DNA of 64,000 nucleotides, taken from contig NZ_NOJZ02000008.1 in NCBI RefSeq assembly GCF_002251085.2, positions 54,130 to 118,129 of the forward strand, given 5' to 3'. This DNA comes from Romboutsia maritimum. GTDB lineage: Bacteria > Bacillota > Clostridia > Peptostreptococcales > Peptostreptococcaceae. The notes under the pieces were generated by a model. That model was given only the letters and a program-made list of their open reading frames with translations, had not been told where the DNA came from and searched no databases. Position numbers and translations under genes: made by a program. Of this stretch, positions 54,584 to 63,981 are shown in pieces; the stretch's first letter is position 1, and every line of letters begins with the position of its first letter.

Positions 54584-56377
54584 TTATCTTAATAAATTAA
54601 CATTATCTAAATAATCAAATAACGTAAAATTATTCTCACAAACAAAATCATCTAAGCGTTTGTTTGCCAATTTTATATACCAATTCTTATCCAGATAATC
54701 TGGAATTTCTTTTCCTATAACCTTATTATTATCAATAAATACCCTATCTGGGGTATTAGCTATTTTCTCAGGTAAATTACCATGTTTTACCTTCATGATT
54801 GCAAAATCAGATAAAGATTTACTTGCAAAAACCCTTATAACTTTAAGATTAATTTTTTCACTACCATAAACTGCATATCCATATTTATTGCTTACTTTAA
54901 CGCACTTTTGAAAATCAATTAAATCAGTAGTATTATTTATAGTATCTTCTATACTAACATCATTAAGAAGTTTTTCTACAAGTGCTTTATTTATTATTGG
55001 CAAATCATTATCTATAAGACTTAATTTCTTAACATAAGCACCTTTGCTTTTTATCTTACCGTTATCTTGAATAAAAATATAATTATTAACATCCTTTTGA
55101 ATTATTTTTTCTATAAAATCATGTTCAAGATCCATTCTAGTCCTAATACTCCACTCTTTGCATATTTCTATGTATCTTTTTACATCTTCTTTGCAGTTAA
55201 ATTTAAACATAACACCATCAGTATTTCCTTGAATAAATTCTGCATTATCTTTAAATTCTAATTCAACTTTTTCAATTAAGTCTAAAAGCAATAATTGACC
55301 ATTAACACAAACTGCATTTCCCATCATTGGATCATATAAGTCATTATTAATATCTTTACTTGAACCGTAAGTACTATTAAGTACAATTTTCAAAGATTTT
55401 TCAATAGGATTTTTCTCTTCTTTAAATTTAATCCTTGTTTGTTTAATTTCTTTAAATTTATGAGGATTAGTCACATTTCTACTAAGCATGTTGTATTCTA
55501 TCATTAATGATGGATAAAATGAACTAACATCTGAATTTACGATAAATCCTTCTGCTTGATATTTCTTTCTAGCACAATGAAGTCCACCCCATCCGAAATC
55601 AGTTTCAAGTCCATAGATAATACATCTACATGAGGTATTGTACTTTCTATTTTCCATATTTAAATACCACTCTTTGATATTTTTATATTTATCAAGTTTT
55701 AGTGTATCTACTATCTCAAATTCAAAATCATCATTTCTATCAAAATTATTTTTTTTAGCTCCTAATATAGTCGCACTAAGTTGAGCTTTCGTTTTATTAA
55801 GCATTTCAGGACTAAAATCAAAGTATTTAATAAGCCCTAATTGAGCTTCATATTCATAATACGTTTCCTCAAATACTTTATAAGTCATCCTAACATCATG
55901 CAAACAATATATTTTTAATTCATCAATTTGTAATTGAGTTGGGTATGTCATTAAATCAAATGGTACTGTTGTTTCTCTTATATCTTCTCCCATAAATAAT
56001 TCTAATTCTTTTAAGCTTCTCATCCCACTACTTAATTCAAATAACAAAAGTTTTATTTTATTTAATGAACGGTCTATTTTCCATCCTGATAGTTTTTCTT
56101 GTATAAGCTTATCTGATACAATACATGGATCTATCCCTGCAATTATTGCCTTCATAATCCATTGATCGTATCCTTTTATATTATATCCTACCCATACAGC
56201 ATCTTTGTTTTTGTTGAAAATTCTTATAAATTCTTTTCTATCATTGATAATTGTATGTTCTGTTTTTGTTTTATAATCTTTCATACAAACCATCCAAAAT
56301 CCTACTTTGGATAATACTTCAAAGTCTATTATTATTATTCTTCTTTCTTTTTTTTCATTATTATTGATTGAATTCAT
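54584..56377 (-). CDS. Phage-type family B DNA polymerase
   Basis: A 597-aa polymerase. 3'-5' exonuclease: D18-x-E20 in IIIIDFEVL, Exo II GYNIKGYDQWI and Exo III YCLHDVRMTYK. Polymerase: motif A DVSSFYPSLMIEYN, motif B LKIVLNSTYGSSKD and motif C GNTDGVMF in place of the usual DTDS. The size and NTDG motif match polymerases of Firmicutes phages and plasmids. No phage structural genes are near, and the partner at 56515 has an unknown function. It starts behind AGGAGA. It could be a phage remnant or a stand-alone defence or replication gene. Confidence 0.85.
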   Translation of the reverse strand: MNSINNNEKKERRIIIIDFEVLSKVGFWMVCMKDYKTKTEHTIINDRKEFIRIFNKNKDAVWVGYNIKGYDQWIMKAIIAGIDPCIVSDKLIQEKLSGWKIDRSLNKIKLLLFELSSGMRSLKELELFMGEDIRETTVPFDLMTYPTQLQIDELKIYCLHDVRMTYKVFEETYYEYEAQLGLIKYFDFSPEMLNKTKAQLSATILGAKKNNFDRNDDFEFEIVDTLKLDKYKNIKEWYLNMENRKYNTSCRCIIYGLETDFGWGGLHCARKKYQAEGFIVNSDVSSFYPSLMIEYNMLSRNVTNPHKFKEIKQTRIKFKEEKNPIEKSLKIVLNSTYGSSKDINNDLYDPMMGNAVCVNGQLLLLDLIEKVELEFKDNAEFIQGNTDGVMFKFNCKEDVKRYIEICKEWSIRTRMDLEHDFIEKIIQKDVNNYIFIQDNGKIKSKGAYVKKLSLIDNDLPIINKALVEKLLNDVSIEDTINNTTDLIDFQKCVKVSNKYGYAVYGSEKINLKVIRVFASKSLSDFAIMKVKHGNLPEKIANTPDRVFIDNNKVIGKEIPDYLDKNWYIKLANKRLDDFVCENNFTLFDYLDNVNLLR

Positions 56378-56514
56378 TTTTATCTCCTAAATTCATTAGA
56401 TAACAAATTGTTATCCCATTTATATTTACTATTTTCTTTAATATTAGACTATTTATTCAAAAAAGTAGGAAAACCTGCTTTTACACAAATTTCCCTACAA
56501 TATAAAATATAAAC

Positions 56515-57216
56515 TTATTTATTATTTTTACTTTTTATATTCATAACTAATCCTTCTATATCTAAAACTCTATCTAAATAGTACCATTTACACTCAGTTG
56601 ATAACTTTGCATACTTGTCCTTTTTATCATAGTTACTAGCTTTTTTATTATAAAACTTAAATTCTTTCTTTCCATCTTTATTCTTAATAGTTTCATATCT
56701 TAACTCATCCATAAACTTAGATTCTAAGTAACCGTATACTTGAACCCTTTTTATATCATATATATTTTTAACTAAATTTCTTTTAATCGGATCTTTTTTA
56801 TCTTCTACTTGTAAATTTAAATGTACCCCAACATAATAGTTTTGATTATTTTTTGATTCAAATTCATTTTTATCTACTATTAGTCTGTTATGTATATCTT
56901 TATCTATACAAGTTTTTACACTTATTTTCTTATTATTTAAATCATCTGAGTTAATACCTCTATAATTTAAATAATTTAAAACTCCACACTCACCTATCTT
57001 TTGTGCAAATATAGCTTGCTGCGCTATTTGCTTTTGAAGTTTTTCATCTTTAATGTTTGAAGGTACTAATTTTTTATATTCTTTAGATTCTTCAACATAG
57101 TTCTTAGCATATTGTTTACATTCATTAATTTGATGCTCTGTTATGTTTACTGATTTAGTTACTAATTCACTGAATTTATGTTTTATTTTAATATTTTTTA
57201 CATTTATTTGTTTCAA
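56515..57216 (-). CDS. Uncharacterised partner of the PolB gene, possible nuclease-like fold
   Basis: A 233-aa protein starting TTG at 57216 with AAGGAG upstream. Its order resembles a restriction-endonuclease-like core: IGECGVLNYLNYRGI (helix with Glu), ISVKTCIDKDIHNRLIVDK (strand with Asp/Lys), YYVGVHLNLQ and VQVYGYLES. No exact PD-(D/E)xK signature could be fixed. The gene lies 137 bases before polB on the same strand, so both probably form one transcript. The C-terminal SNYDKKDKYAKLSTECKWYYLDRVLDIEGL is typical of phage-borne unknown proteins. Confidence 0.55.
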   Translation of the reverse strand: MKQINVKNIKIKHKFSELVTKSVNITEHQINECKQYAKNYVEESKEYKKLVPSNIKDEKLQKQIAQQAIFAQKIGECGVLNYLNYRGINSDDLNNKKISVKTCIDKDIHNRLIVDKNEFESKNNQNYYVGVHLNLQVEDKKDPIKRNLVKNIYDIKRVQVYGYLESKFMDELRYETIKNKDGKKEFKFYNKKASNYDKKDKYAKLSTECKWYYLDRVLDIEGLVMNIKSKNNK

Positions 57217-57321
57217 TTTTATTTCTCCTTAGTTTTTAGTATTTTAATATTTCTCATATAATACCTTACCCTAAATTTGTTATATTTTCAACCTTACTCA
57301 TAATTATAATTAAATATATAA

Positions 57322-59244
57322 TTATTTGAAAACAACTTTGTTTTTACCCGTATTTTTAGCTTTATATAGATTTTCATCAGCTAATTTAAGTGCATCTTCA
57401 CCTTTATTAGTAAAACCTATGCCTAAACTAAGTGTTACTTTTAATTTTTCTTTTAATTTTATAGATTCAGTAAACATACGTATATTCTCAGCCAACTCAA
57501 TAACTTCATGTATATCTTTATTTTTTATTAAAACACAAAACTCTTCTCCACCGTATCTAAAAACTAAATCTTCTTTATCTAATAAATTTTTTATAATTTT
57601 AGCTGTAGTTTTTATAAATAAGTCCCCTGTACTATGTCCATAAGTATCATTAATTTTCTTAAAATCATCTATATCTATCATTATAATAGATATATTTTCT
57701 TTTTTTAATATTGCTTTATTATAACAAAAATCAAAATATTTTCTATTATAAACACTAGTAAGTCCATCTACTATATTTTGTTTTTTTAATTGTCTTAACT
57801 TTCTCACTAAAAAACTAATTATTAAAAATACAATAATAGTAACTATTGATAAACTTTTATAAAAAAACAATTGTTTTTTACCACTTTTAATTAATTCACC
57901 TTCTTTTTCAAGGTGGTTAATTAAATAATCTCTATTTTCCTTATTTCTGCTTAATTCATTTTTATTATATAAGTTTACTAATAATTGTTGATAATTAGCT
58001 CTTGACTTTTCATCTCCTAATTGATGGTATACATCAGCAATTTTATCTAACAATTTAATTTCCTTTACATATTCTTTTTCAGATATTTCTTCAGCTTGTT
58101 TATAATAAATTATAGCTTGTTTATTTTCACCTCTTGCTAAATTTAAATTACCTAATGCTAAATTATAATAGTAGTATGTATATAACATATTAATCTTTTT
58201 TTTATCTACTATTTTTTCTTTAACACTATATAATAGTTTTTCTGCTGAATTTAATTGTTTTTTTTGTATATATATATTTGATTTTATTATATCAATCATA
58301 TTTTTTAAATCTTGTGAAGTTATCATTTTATTTAATTTTTGAACATACTTTATCTGTTGTCCTTTTTCTAAAGCTTTATCATATTTTTCTAAATCCATGT
58401 ATAATTCAACTAAGTTCATTAAAATATAATTTTTTAAAAATATATTTTTAGATTCATATTTTTTCATTATATTAAATGCACGTTGCATTGCTTCTTCAGC
58501 ATTTTTATAATCTCTAAGCTCATAATATACAGCACCTAAATCACAAATTAAACGAGATAATAAAAATTCATCATCTAAACTTTCAGATAATTTAATTGCT
58601 TTTAATAGATAGTTAACTTCTCTAGCATAACTTTTATCTACCCTATAAATCTGATAATAACTATTGTATTTACATAAATTTATCCCATCAGTTAAATTGG
58701 CTATATTTTTCACAATATCATCTAATGCTTTCATTCCTATCTCACTTTTCCTTGATGCAACAGATAGATATCTTGCCATATCCATCATTGGCTCGTATAA
58801 AAAAACATATTGTTTTTTAGGTATATAGTTACAAGTCTTTTTAAATACTTCATTTGCTTTTTCATAATTTCTTTCAAATGCCCAATATTTCATTAAAAAT
58901 TTTGAGTTATAACAAATTACTTTTAAATTTTTTTCATCTTCTATATAATTCATGGCTTTTTCAAAATACGTTTTAGCATTTTTTAAGTCATCTTTGTAAT
59001 ATCTAAAATATCCTAATATAAAGTATTTTTGAAAACTATCTTTTTGTTTTATAATTTTATTTTGTATATTTTGAATATACTTATTACTTAACACTTCTTT
59101 GTCATCAGAACTTTTTATTATTTTTTCTATGATATTGTAGTTATCAACATATTTACTTTTTTTTTGTAAACTAAATGTGATAATACAAAATATTATTATA
59201 ATTGATAAAATAAATATTTTTTTTAATTTATTATTATGTTTTAT
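57322..59244 (-). CDS. TPR-GGDEF diguanylate cyclase with apparent AUA start
   Basis: The protein makes cyclic di-GMP. From 59244 the order is: basic tail, membrane helix KLKKIFILSIIIIFCIITFSL, an extracytoplasmic TPR array over about 370 residues, a second membrane helix (SLSIVTIIVFLIISFLV) and a C-terminal GGDEF domain with RYGGEEFCVLI (active-site form). No inhibitory RxxD is visible. The first ATG/GTG/TTG in frame is GTG 59094, with no ribosome binding site and it would cut off the first helix. AGGAGG lies 8 bases before ATA at 59244, so AUA is the likely start, or a start codon was mutated. Confidence 0.75.
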   Translation of the reverse strand: MKHNNKLKKIFILSIIIIFCIITFSLQKKSKYVDNYNIIEKIIKSSDDKEVLSNKYIQNIQNKIIKQKDSFQKYFILGYFRYYKDDLKNAKTYFEKAMNYIEDEKNLKVICYNSKFLMKYWAFERNYEKANEVFKKTCNYIPKKQYVFLYEPMMDMARYLSVASRKSEIGMKALDDIVKNIANLTDGINLCKYNSYYQIYRVDKSYAREVNYLLKAIKLSESLDDEFLLSRLICDLGAVYYELRDYKNAEEAMQRAFNIMKKYESKNIFLKNYILMNLVELYMDLEKYDKALEKGQQIKYVQKLNKMITSQDLKNMIDIIKSNIYIQKKQLNSAEKLLYSVKEKIVDKKKINMLYTYYYYNLALGNLNLARGENKQAIIYYKQAEEISEKEYVKEIKLLDKIADVYHQLGDEKSRANYQQLLVNLYNKNELSRNKENRDYLINHLEKEGELIKSGKKQLFFYKSLSIVTIIVFLIISFLVRKLRQLKKQNIVDGLTSVYNRKYFDFCYNKAILKKENISIIMIDIDDFKKINDTYGHSTGDLFIKTTAKIIKNLLDKEDLVFRYGGEEFCVLIKNKDIHEVIELAENIRMFTESIKLKEKLKVTLSLGIGFTNKGEDALKLADENLYKAKNTGKNKVVFK

Positions 59245-59431
59245 ATAGTATTCCTCCTAACATATATTTTTACAATTTTATATTTATAATAAAATATACG
59301 GATTAATTCTTATTAACATAAATTTTAAATTTGTCTTATTTTGATATTTTTTGTTATATTTTAATTATTTTACAATATTTTTTAGTATTATCCAATAATG
59401 TAGTACATATCATAAAAATGCTACAATCGTA

Positions 59432-59480
59432 AAAAGAACATATAAGTACTATATTTCGCTTTACTTATATGTTCTTTATT
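59432..59480 (-). terminator. Terminator after the cell-wall-binding gene
   Basis: AAAGAACATATAAGTA and TACTTATATGTTCTTT form a 16-bp stem with T-rich tail. Confidence 0.8.
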
Positions 59481-59525
59481 TGTTTGAGCTATTCATAAAA
59501 CTCATATGTACATATTTTAATCAAT

Positions 59526-60356
59526 TTATCCAATCCAAACTCCATCTTTATTAAAACTTTGTAATTTATTATCAACCATACACTTAGTATCAGATAACAT
59601 TTTTCCCTGTCCATCAAAATAGTACCATTTATTATCAGATTTTAACCAACCAGTTTTAACAGTACCATCTCCATTTAAATAATGCCATCCTTTATCATTT
59701 TTAATCCATCCTTGTTTATAAGACATCCAACCATTATCATAAAAATGATACAATTTTCCATCTACATATCTAAAACCAGTATACATTTCTAAACTATAAT
59801 ATTCACTTGAACCCTCTTGTTTTCCAAAATAATACCATCTACCATTATCTTTAAACCAATCAGTTTTAACAGTACCATTTCCATTAGAATAATACCAAGC
59901 AGTGTAAGTTTTATTAGTCTTTTGGTCAACTTCTTTATGATTTATCCAACCTTTATGAGTTGTCATACTACCATCTTTATTGAAATAATACCAATCAGAC
60001 AAAACATTATAAGCACCATCTTTACATAACAATCCAGTATGTTGATTTATATAGTACCATTTATTATTATATTTAAACCATCCAGTTCTAAGCGTTCCAT
60101 CCCCATTAAAATATCTACCATCAGAAAAACCTACTCTTTTAGATATAGCACCATCACTTTCAAAGCAGTACAACTTGCCTCCTATATAAAATGCAGTATC
60201 GTGAACCATCACTCCTGAGTCATCAAAGAAATACCAATTATCTTTATCTTTTTGCCAACCATAGATAGTTTGTTCTGCCTTTATGTCTGAAGTGTTTGTA
60301 GTGAAAAATAAAAGACCTAAAAAAATACTATATATTATTTTGCTTTTTATTCTCAT
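59526..60356 (-). CDS. Secreted cell-wall-binding repeat protein
   Basis: A 276-aa protein with a signal peptide (IYSIFLGLLFFTTNTSDIKA) and then only choline-binding/CW_binding repeats (GWQKDKDNWYFFDDSG, TGWFKYNNKWYYINQHTG, TGWLKSDNKWYYFDGQG), about 10-11 in number. No catalytic domain is visible. It would attach non-covalently to cell-wall polymer. The ATG at 60356 has GGGGG upstream. Similar to repeat parts of clostridial toxins and hydrolases, but free-standing. Confidence 0.9.
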   Translation of the reverse strand: MRIKSKIIYSIFLGLLFFTTNTSDIKAEQTIYGWQKDKDNWYFFDDSGVMVHDTAFYIGGKLYCFESDGAISKRVGFSDGRYFNGDGTLRTGWFKYNNKWYYINQHTGLLCKDGAYNVLSDWYYFNKDGSMTTHKGWINHKEVDQKTNKTYTAWYYSNGNGTVKTDWFKDNGRWYYFGKQEGSSEYYSLEMYTGFRYVDGKLYHFYDNGWMSYKQGWIKNDKGWHYLNGDGTVKTGWLKSDNKWYYFDGQGKMLSDTKCMVDNKLQSFNKDGVWIG

Positions 60357-60719
60357 ATTGCTTATCCCCCTGTTTAAATTTCAACATATTTAGTAATAGT
60401 ATAACATATGTGTCATGTAAAATATTGTAAAATTAAGTATATTTAATATATAAGTTTATGTTATAAATTTTACTGAATAATCTAATGTTATTAACATATT
60501 CCTTTTAAATATGAACTAAATCCTAATATATACTTCATTTTCCATTTTTATTGTACAGGTAGTATTTTATTAATCATAAAAAAAGAAAGCAATAACATCA
60601 AAAATTATTACTTTCTTGTAGGTTTACAATTTTTTTTAATATAAAAATTTAATGATCCTTATGTTTTTGCTTCTTCTTATACTGATTTACCATGAACTAC
60701 CTAATCATACAAACTTCTT
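60357..60719. other. Intergenic region with terminator
   Basis: No gene is visible in 363 bases. It has AT-rich promoter-type sequence and an hairpin at 60578-60618 that ends the ABC operon. Confidence 0.6.
60578..60618 (-). terminator. Terminator of the amino-acid ABC operon
   Basis: AAGAAAG-AATAA and TTATT-CTTTCTT pair around a short loop with a T run on the minus strand. Confidence 0.7.
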
Positions 60720-61442
60720 TTATAATACTTTATCTAAAAATTGTTTTGTTCTTTTATACTTTGGATTATTAAATATATCTTGAGGTATTCCCTCTTCTAA
60801 TATATATCCTTCATCCATAAATACTACCTTATTAGCAACTTCTTTTGCAAATCCTATTTCATGTGTAACAACAGCCATTGTCATCCCTTCATTTGCAAGT
60901 TCTTTCATTACATCTAAAACTTCTTTTACCATCTCAGGGTCTAGTGCTGATGTTGGCTCATCAAATAACATAACATCTGGTTTCATAGCTAATGCTCTAG
61001 CTATAGCTATTCTTTGTTTTTGCCCTCCAGATAGTTGTGATGGATAAGCATTTTGTTTATCTAAAAGCCCTACTCTGTCTAAAATGTTTAGTGCATCATT
61101 TATAGCATCTTGCTTTTTTACTTTCTTAACCTTAGTTGGTGCTACTATTATATTTTCAAGCACTGTCATGTTAGGAAATAAGTTGAAATTTTGAAATACC
61201 ATTCCTATATTTTGTCTAACTACATTAATATCACATTTTTTATTTAATATATTTTCATCATTAAATATTATTTGCCCATCATTTGGCTGTTCTAATAAAT
61301 TTATACATCTTAGTAAAGTACTTTTACCTGAGCCACTTGGCCCTAATATAGCTACAATTTCACCCTTACTTATATTTAAATCTATTTCTTTTAAAACTTC
61401 AATATTTCCGAACTTCTTTTTTATTTTTTTTATTTGTATCAT
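60720..61442 (-). CDS. Amino-acid ABC transporter ATP-binding protein
   Basis: A 240-aa ATPase for a polar-amino-acid importer. Walker [11 protein letters not shown]-loop, signature LSGGQKQR, Walker [15 protein letters not shown] and the switch His in [11 protein letters not shown] are intact. It ends the three-gene importer operon, 10 bases after the permease. The type matches GlnQ/ArtP; the amino acid is not decided by the sequence. Confidence 0.94.
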   Translation of the reverse strand: MIQIKKIKKKFGNIEVLKEIDLNISKGEIVAILGPSGSGKSTLLRCINLLEQPNDGQIIFNDENILNKKCDINVVRQNIGMVFQNFNLFPNMTVLENIIVAPTKVKKVKKQDAINDALNILDRVGLLDKQNAYPSQLSGGQKQRIAIARALAMKPDVMLFDEPTSALDPEMVKEVLDVMKELANEGMTMAVVTHEIGFAKEVANKVVFMDEGYILEEGIPQDIFNNPKYKRTKQFLDKVL

Positions 61443-61451
61443 TTTGCCCCC

Positions 61452-62174
61452 CTATCCTACTTTATTAACTCCAAATTTATTTTTTAGTAAGCGTTGATTT
61501 TTTACATTTTTATTTTGTAATTTTAATTCAAATGCTCCAACTAACTTTGATAAACTAAATGTAAGTATGAAATATATCATAGCTGCTACTAATAATGGTT
61601 CAAAAGCTAGATAAGTATTACCTTTTACTATATCTGCACTATACATTAAATCTTGTATTCCTATAACTGATGCTATTGATGATTCTTTTACTAATACTAT
61701 AAATTCATTAGCTAATGCAGGTAATACATTTTTTAATGCTTGTGGGATTATTATAAGTCTCATACTCATTGAATAATCTAATCCTAATGAGCGACTAGCC
61801 TCCATTTGTCCTTTATCTACAGACTGTATTCCAGATCTAAGTATCTCTGCTATATATGCACTTGAATTTATTGAAAGAGCTACTATCGCAGAAATATATT
61901 CCGATTGTATAGATCCTAAGTCTGGAAATTTAATACCTATAGTTGGAAATCCAAAGTAGATTATATATATTTGAACTAACAATGGTGTTCCTCTTAAAAA
62001 TTCTATATATACACTGGATAATAAACTTAATATTTTATTTCTTGATATTCTACCTAAACATATTATAATTCCTACCATAAATCCTAAAACTAAAGTAAAT
62101 AAAGATATTACTATAGTTATTTTTGTACCATCTATAAAAAATTGTGAATATTTACTTAAAAATGTAAAATCCAT
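61452..62174 (-). CDS. Amino-acid ABC transporter permease
   Basis: A 240-aa permease of the His/Glu/Gln/Arg/opine type with about five helices. The EAA loop reads SIAEILRSGIQSVDKGQMEASRSLGL-like (YIAEILRSGIQ) and RGTPLLVQIYIIYFG precedes it. It pairs with the ATPase and binding protein of the same operon. Confidence 0.93.
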   Translation of the reverse strand: MDFTFLSKYSQFFIDGTKITIVISLFTLVLGFMVGIIICLGRISRNKILSLLSSVYIEFLRGTPLLVQIYIIYFGFPTIGIKFPDLGSIQSEYISAIVALSINSSAYIAEILRSGIQSVDKGQMEASRSLGLDYSMSMRLIIIPQALKNVLPALANEFIVLVKESSIASVIGIQDLMYSADIVKGNTYLAFEPLLVAAMIYFILTFSLSKLVGAFELKLQNKNVKNQRLLKNKFGVNKVG

Positions 62175-62193
62175 ACACTAATCTCCCTTCAAC

Positions 62194-63003
62194 TTATTGA
62201 GCTAATTCTGTAGCTATTTTAACAAATTTCTCTATTTTACTTTCTTTTTCTAATTTATTTAACGCTTTATTTACAGCATCTAATAAAGACATATCATCAG
62301 ATTTATCAATAGCTATAGCCGAACCTTCAACTGCATCTTCACCTAATTCTATATTAGTATCTATTATTTGTGGATACTGATTTAAGTAACCTATTATAGC
62401 TTCTTTACTTACTACTATCGCATCTACATTATTATTTTGAAGTTCTAACACTACATCAGATATTTTGCTTAATGATTTTATATCAGTAGATTGAATAACA
62501 TCCTTAGCTATACTTTCTTGTAAACTAGCTTTTTGTACAGCTATCTTTGAATTTTTTAAATCTTCTACAGTTTTATATTTTTCCTTATTTTCTCCTTTTA
62601 TTAAAATAGTGTGTTCTCCATTATAATAAACATCTGTGAAGTTAACAGCTTTTTTTCTTTCTTGTGTAGGACTCATTCCTGCAACAACCATATCTATATT
62701 TCCTGATTTAAGAGCTCCTAATAATCCGTCAAACTTCATATCTTTTATTTCTAACTTTACACCTAAATCCTTAGCTATTTCTTGTGCCATCACCATTTCA
62801 AAACCTACAATAGTATCTTTACCATCTATTTCTTTGTGGAATTCGTATGGTGGATAATCAGCACTTGTACCTATAGTTAAAACTCCTTTATCTTTAACTG
62901 CTTGCAATTGATTGACATCTTTTTTAGATGAAGAACATCCTACTGTACCTAAACTTAAAACTCCTACTAACATAACTAATACTGATTTTTTTAATTTTTT
63001 CAT
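62194..63003 (-). CDS. Amino-acid ABC transporter substrate-binding lipoprotein
   Basis: A 269-aa family 3 binding protein. Lipoprotein signal LVMLVGVLSLGTVGC, then the family start LTIGTSADYPPYEFH, and GFEMVMAQEIAKDLG and the hinge. The start at 63003 has GGGAGG upstream; a five-codon longer frame has not. It is first in the operon, directly after the T-box leader. Confidence 0.94.
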   Translation of the reverse strand: MKKLKKSVLVMLVGVLSLGTVGCSSSKKDVNQLQAVKDKGVLTIGTSADYPPYEFHKEIDGKDTIVGFEMVMAQEIAKDLGVKLEIKDMKFDGLLGALKSGNIDMVVAGMSPTQERKKAVNFTDVYYNGEHTILIKGENKEKYKTVEDLKNSKIAVQKASLQESIAKDVIQSTDIKSLSKISDVVLELQNNNVDAIVVSKEAIIGYLNQYPQIIDTNIELGEDAVEGSAIAIDKSDDMSLLDAVNKALNKLEKESKIEKFVKIATELAQ

Positions 63004-63094
63004 AATAATACCTCCCATTTAATAAATAATTGTAATTGATAATAACTTTTTAATATTGTTTCATTTTAAAACTTAGAGACTGTTTTTGATAACA

Positions 63095-63160
63095 AAAAGT
63101 CCCTTAGCAAAATGCTAAGAGACGAAATTATCCGTGGTACCACTCTTATTGATAAGCCAG
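63095..63160 (-). promoter_or_regulatory. Second T-box antiterminator-terminator module
   Basis: T-box sequence AAGAGTGGTACCACGG (63147-63132) is followed by the terminator GTCTCTTAGC..GCTAAGGGAC (63123-63099) and T run. It has no Stem I of its own and repeats the flanking TTATCAATAAGAGTGGTA of the first module. Confidence 0.85.
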
Positions 63161-63199
63161 TCAATAATTAATAATGATAGTGCTAAATATAATTTTTTA

Positions 63200-63425
63200 T
63201 AATAAAAAAGTCCCTTGGTTATAAAAACCAAGAGACGAATTATATCCGCGTTACCACTCTTATTGATAAGTAAACTTATCCACTCCATCCCTTAAGGCAG
63301 GCCACCGATTACTATACTATTATTTCAAGTAATCTTCTCCAAAGCTCTCTTCAGATTAAACTTCATTACTAGGCTTACACCAACCCTAGCTCGCTGAAAA
63401 TCCATTTATTCTTACTCTCTTTTTC
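63200..63425 (-). ncRNA. T-box riboswitch leader of the amino-acid ABC operon
   Basis: On the minus strand, Stem I sequence (AGCGAGCTAGGGTTGGTG onward) lies near 63400-63330. The T-box AAGAGTGGTAACGCGG is at 63261-63246, and a terminator GTCTCTTGG..CCAAGGGAC with T run is at 63236-63207. It senses an uncharged tRNA and lets transcription proceed. The specifier codon could not be fixed by eye. Confidence 0.9.
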
Positions 63426-63459
63426 ACTGAATTTATTTTATTAATTTTTTATTATAATT

Positions 63460-63488
63460 ATATTATAACTTTTCTTGAAAATTGTCAA
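63460..63488 (-). promoter_or_regulatory. Promoter of the T-box transcript
   Basis: TTGACA (63488-63483) and TAATAT (63465-63460) on the minus strand lie 17 bases apart. Confidence 0.7.
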
Positions 63489-63524
63489 TATATTTTAATT
63501 TATTTATCAAACTTTATAAAATAA

Positions 63525-63553
63525 AAAAAAGACTCACTTAGGAGTCTTTTTCC
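63525..63553 (-). terminator. Terminator after cspA-like gene
   Basis: AAAAGACTC and GAGTCTTTT pair with a short loop and T run on both sides. Confidence 0.85.
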
Positions 63554-63567
63554 ACACTGTCTATATA

Positions 63568-63768
63568 TTATAATATAGTTATGTTTTCTGCTTGAGGACC
63601 TCTAGCACCTTTAACTATATTAAAGCTTACTTTTTGACCTTCTTCTAATGTTTTGAATCCATCAGTTTGTATAGCTGAGAAATGTGCGAAAACATCATCT
63701 CCACCTTCTACTGATATAAATCCAAATCCTTTTTCACTATTAAACCATTTTACTATTCCGTTAGTCAT
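63568..63768 (-). CDS. Cold-shock protein
   Basis: A 66-aa CspA-type RNA chaperone with [15 protein letters not shown] (RNP1) and DVFAHFSAI (RNP2). AGGAGA lies before the ATG at 63768. It ends at its own terminator. Confidence 0.96.
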   Translation of the reverse strand: MTNGIVKWFNSEKGFGFISVEGGDDVFAHFSAIQTDGFKTLEEGQKVSFNIVKGARGPQAENITIL

Positions 63769-63945
63769 TCTAACATCTCCTATAAACCTATATCAAGATA
63801 TTCTTGATTTACTTGTATCTCTACAATAATTATTATAACACTTTTTCTAAATAATATACAGTTTTTTTTTATATTATTTAAAATTATATATTTTTCTCAA
63901 AATATTTAATGATATTGCCTTATGGTCTTGGATATTTATCTAGCT

Positions 63946-63981
63946 AAAAAAGTTGCCTCAAATATATGAGACAACTTTTTT
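63946..63981 (-). terminator. Terminator at the right edge
   Basis: AAAAAAGTTGCCTCA and GAGACAACTTTTTT form a stem with T runs. It ends a minus-strand transcript entering from the right. A gene end (stop TAA at 63980-63982 or 63990-63992, by frame) may lie at the edge, but too little is visible to call. Confidence 0.7.

Noticed and set aside
54584..56377. Full prophage around the PolB gene
   Set aside because: No integrase, terminase, capsid, tail or lysis genes are visible nearby.
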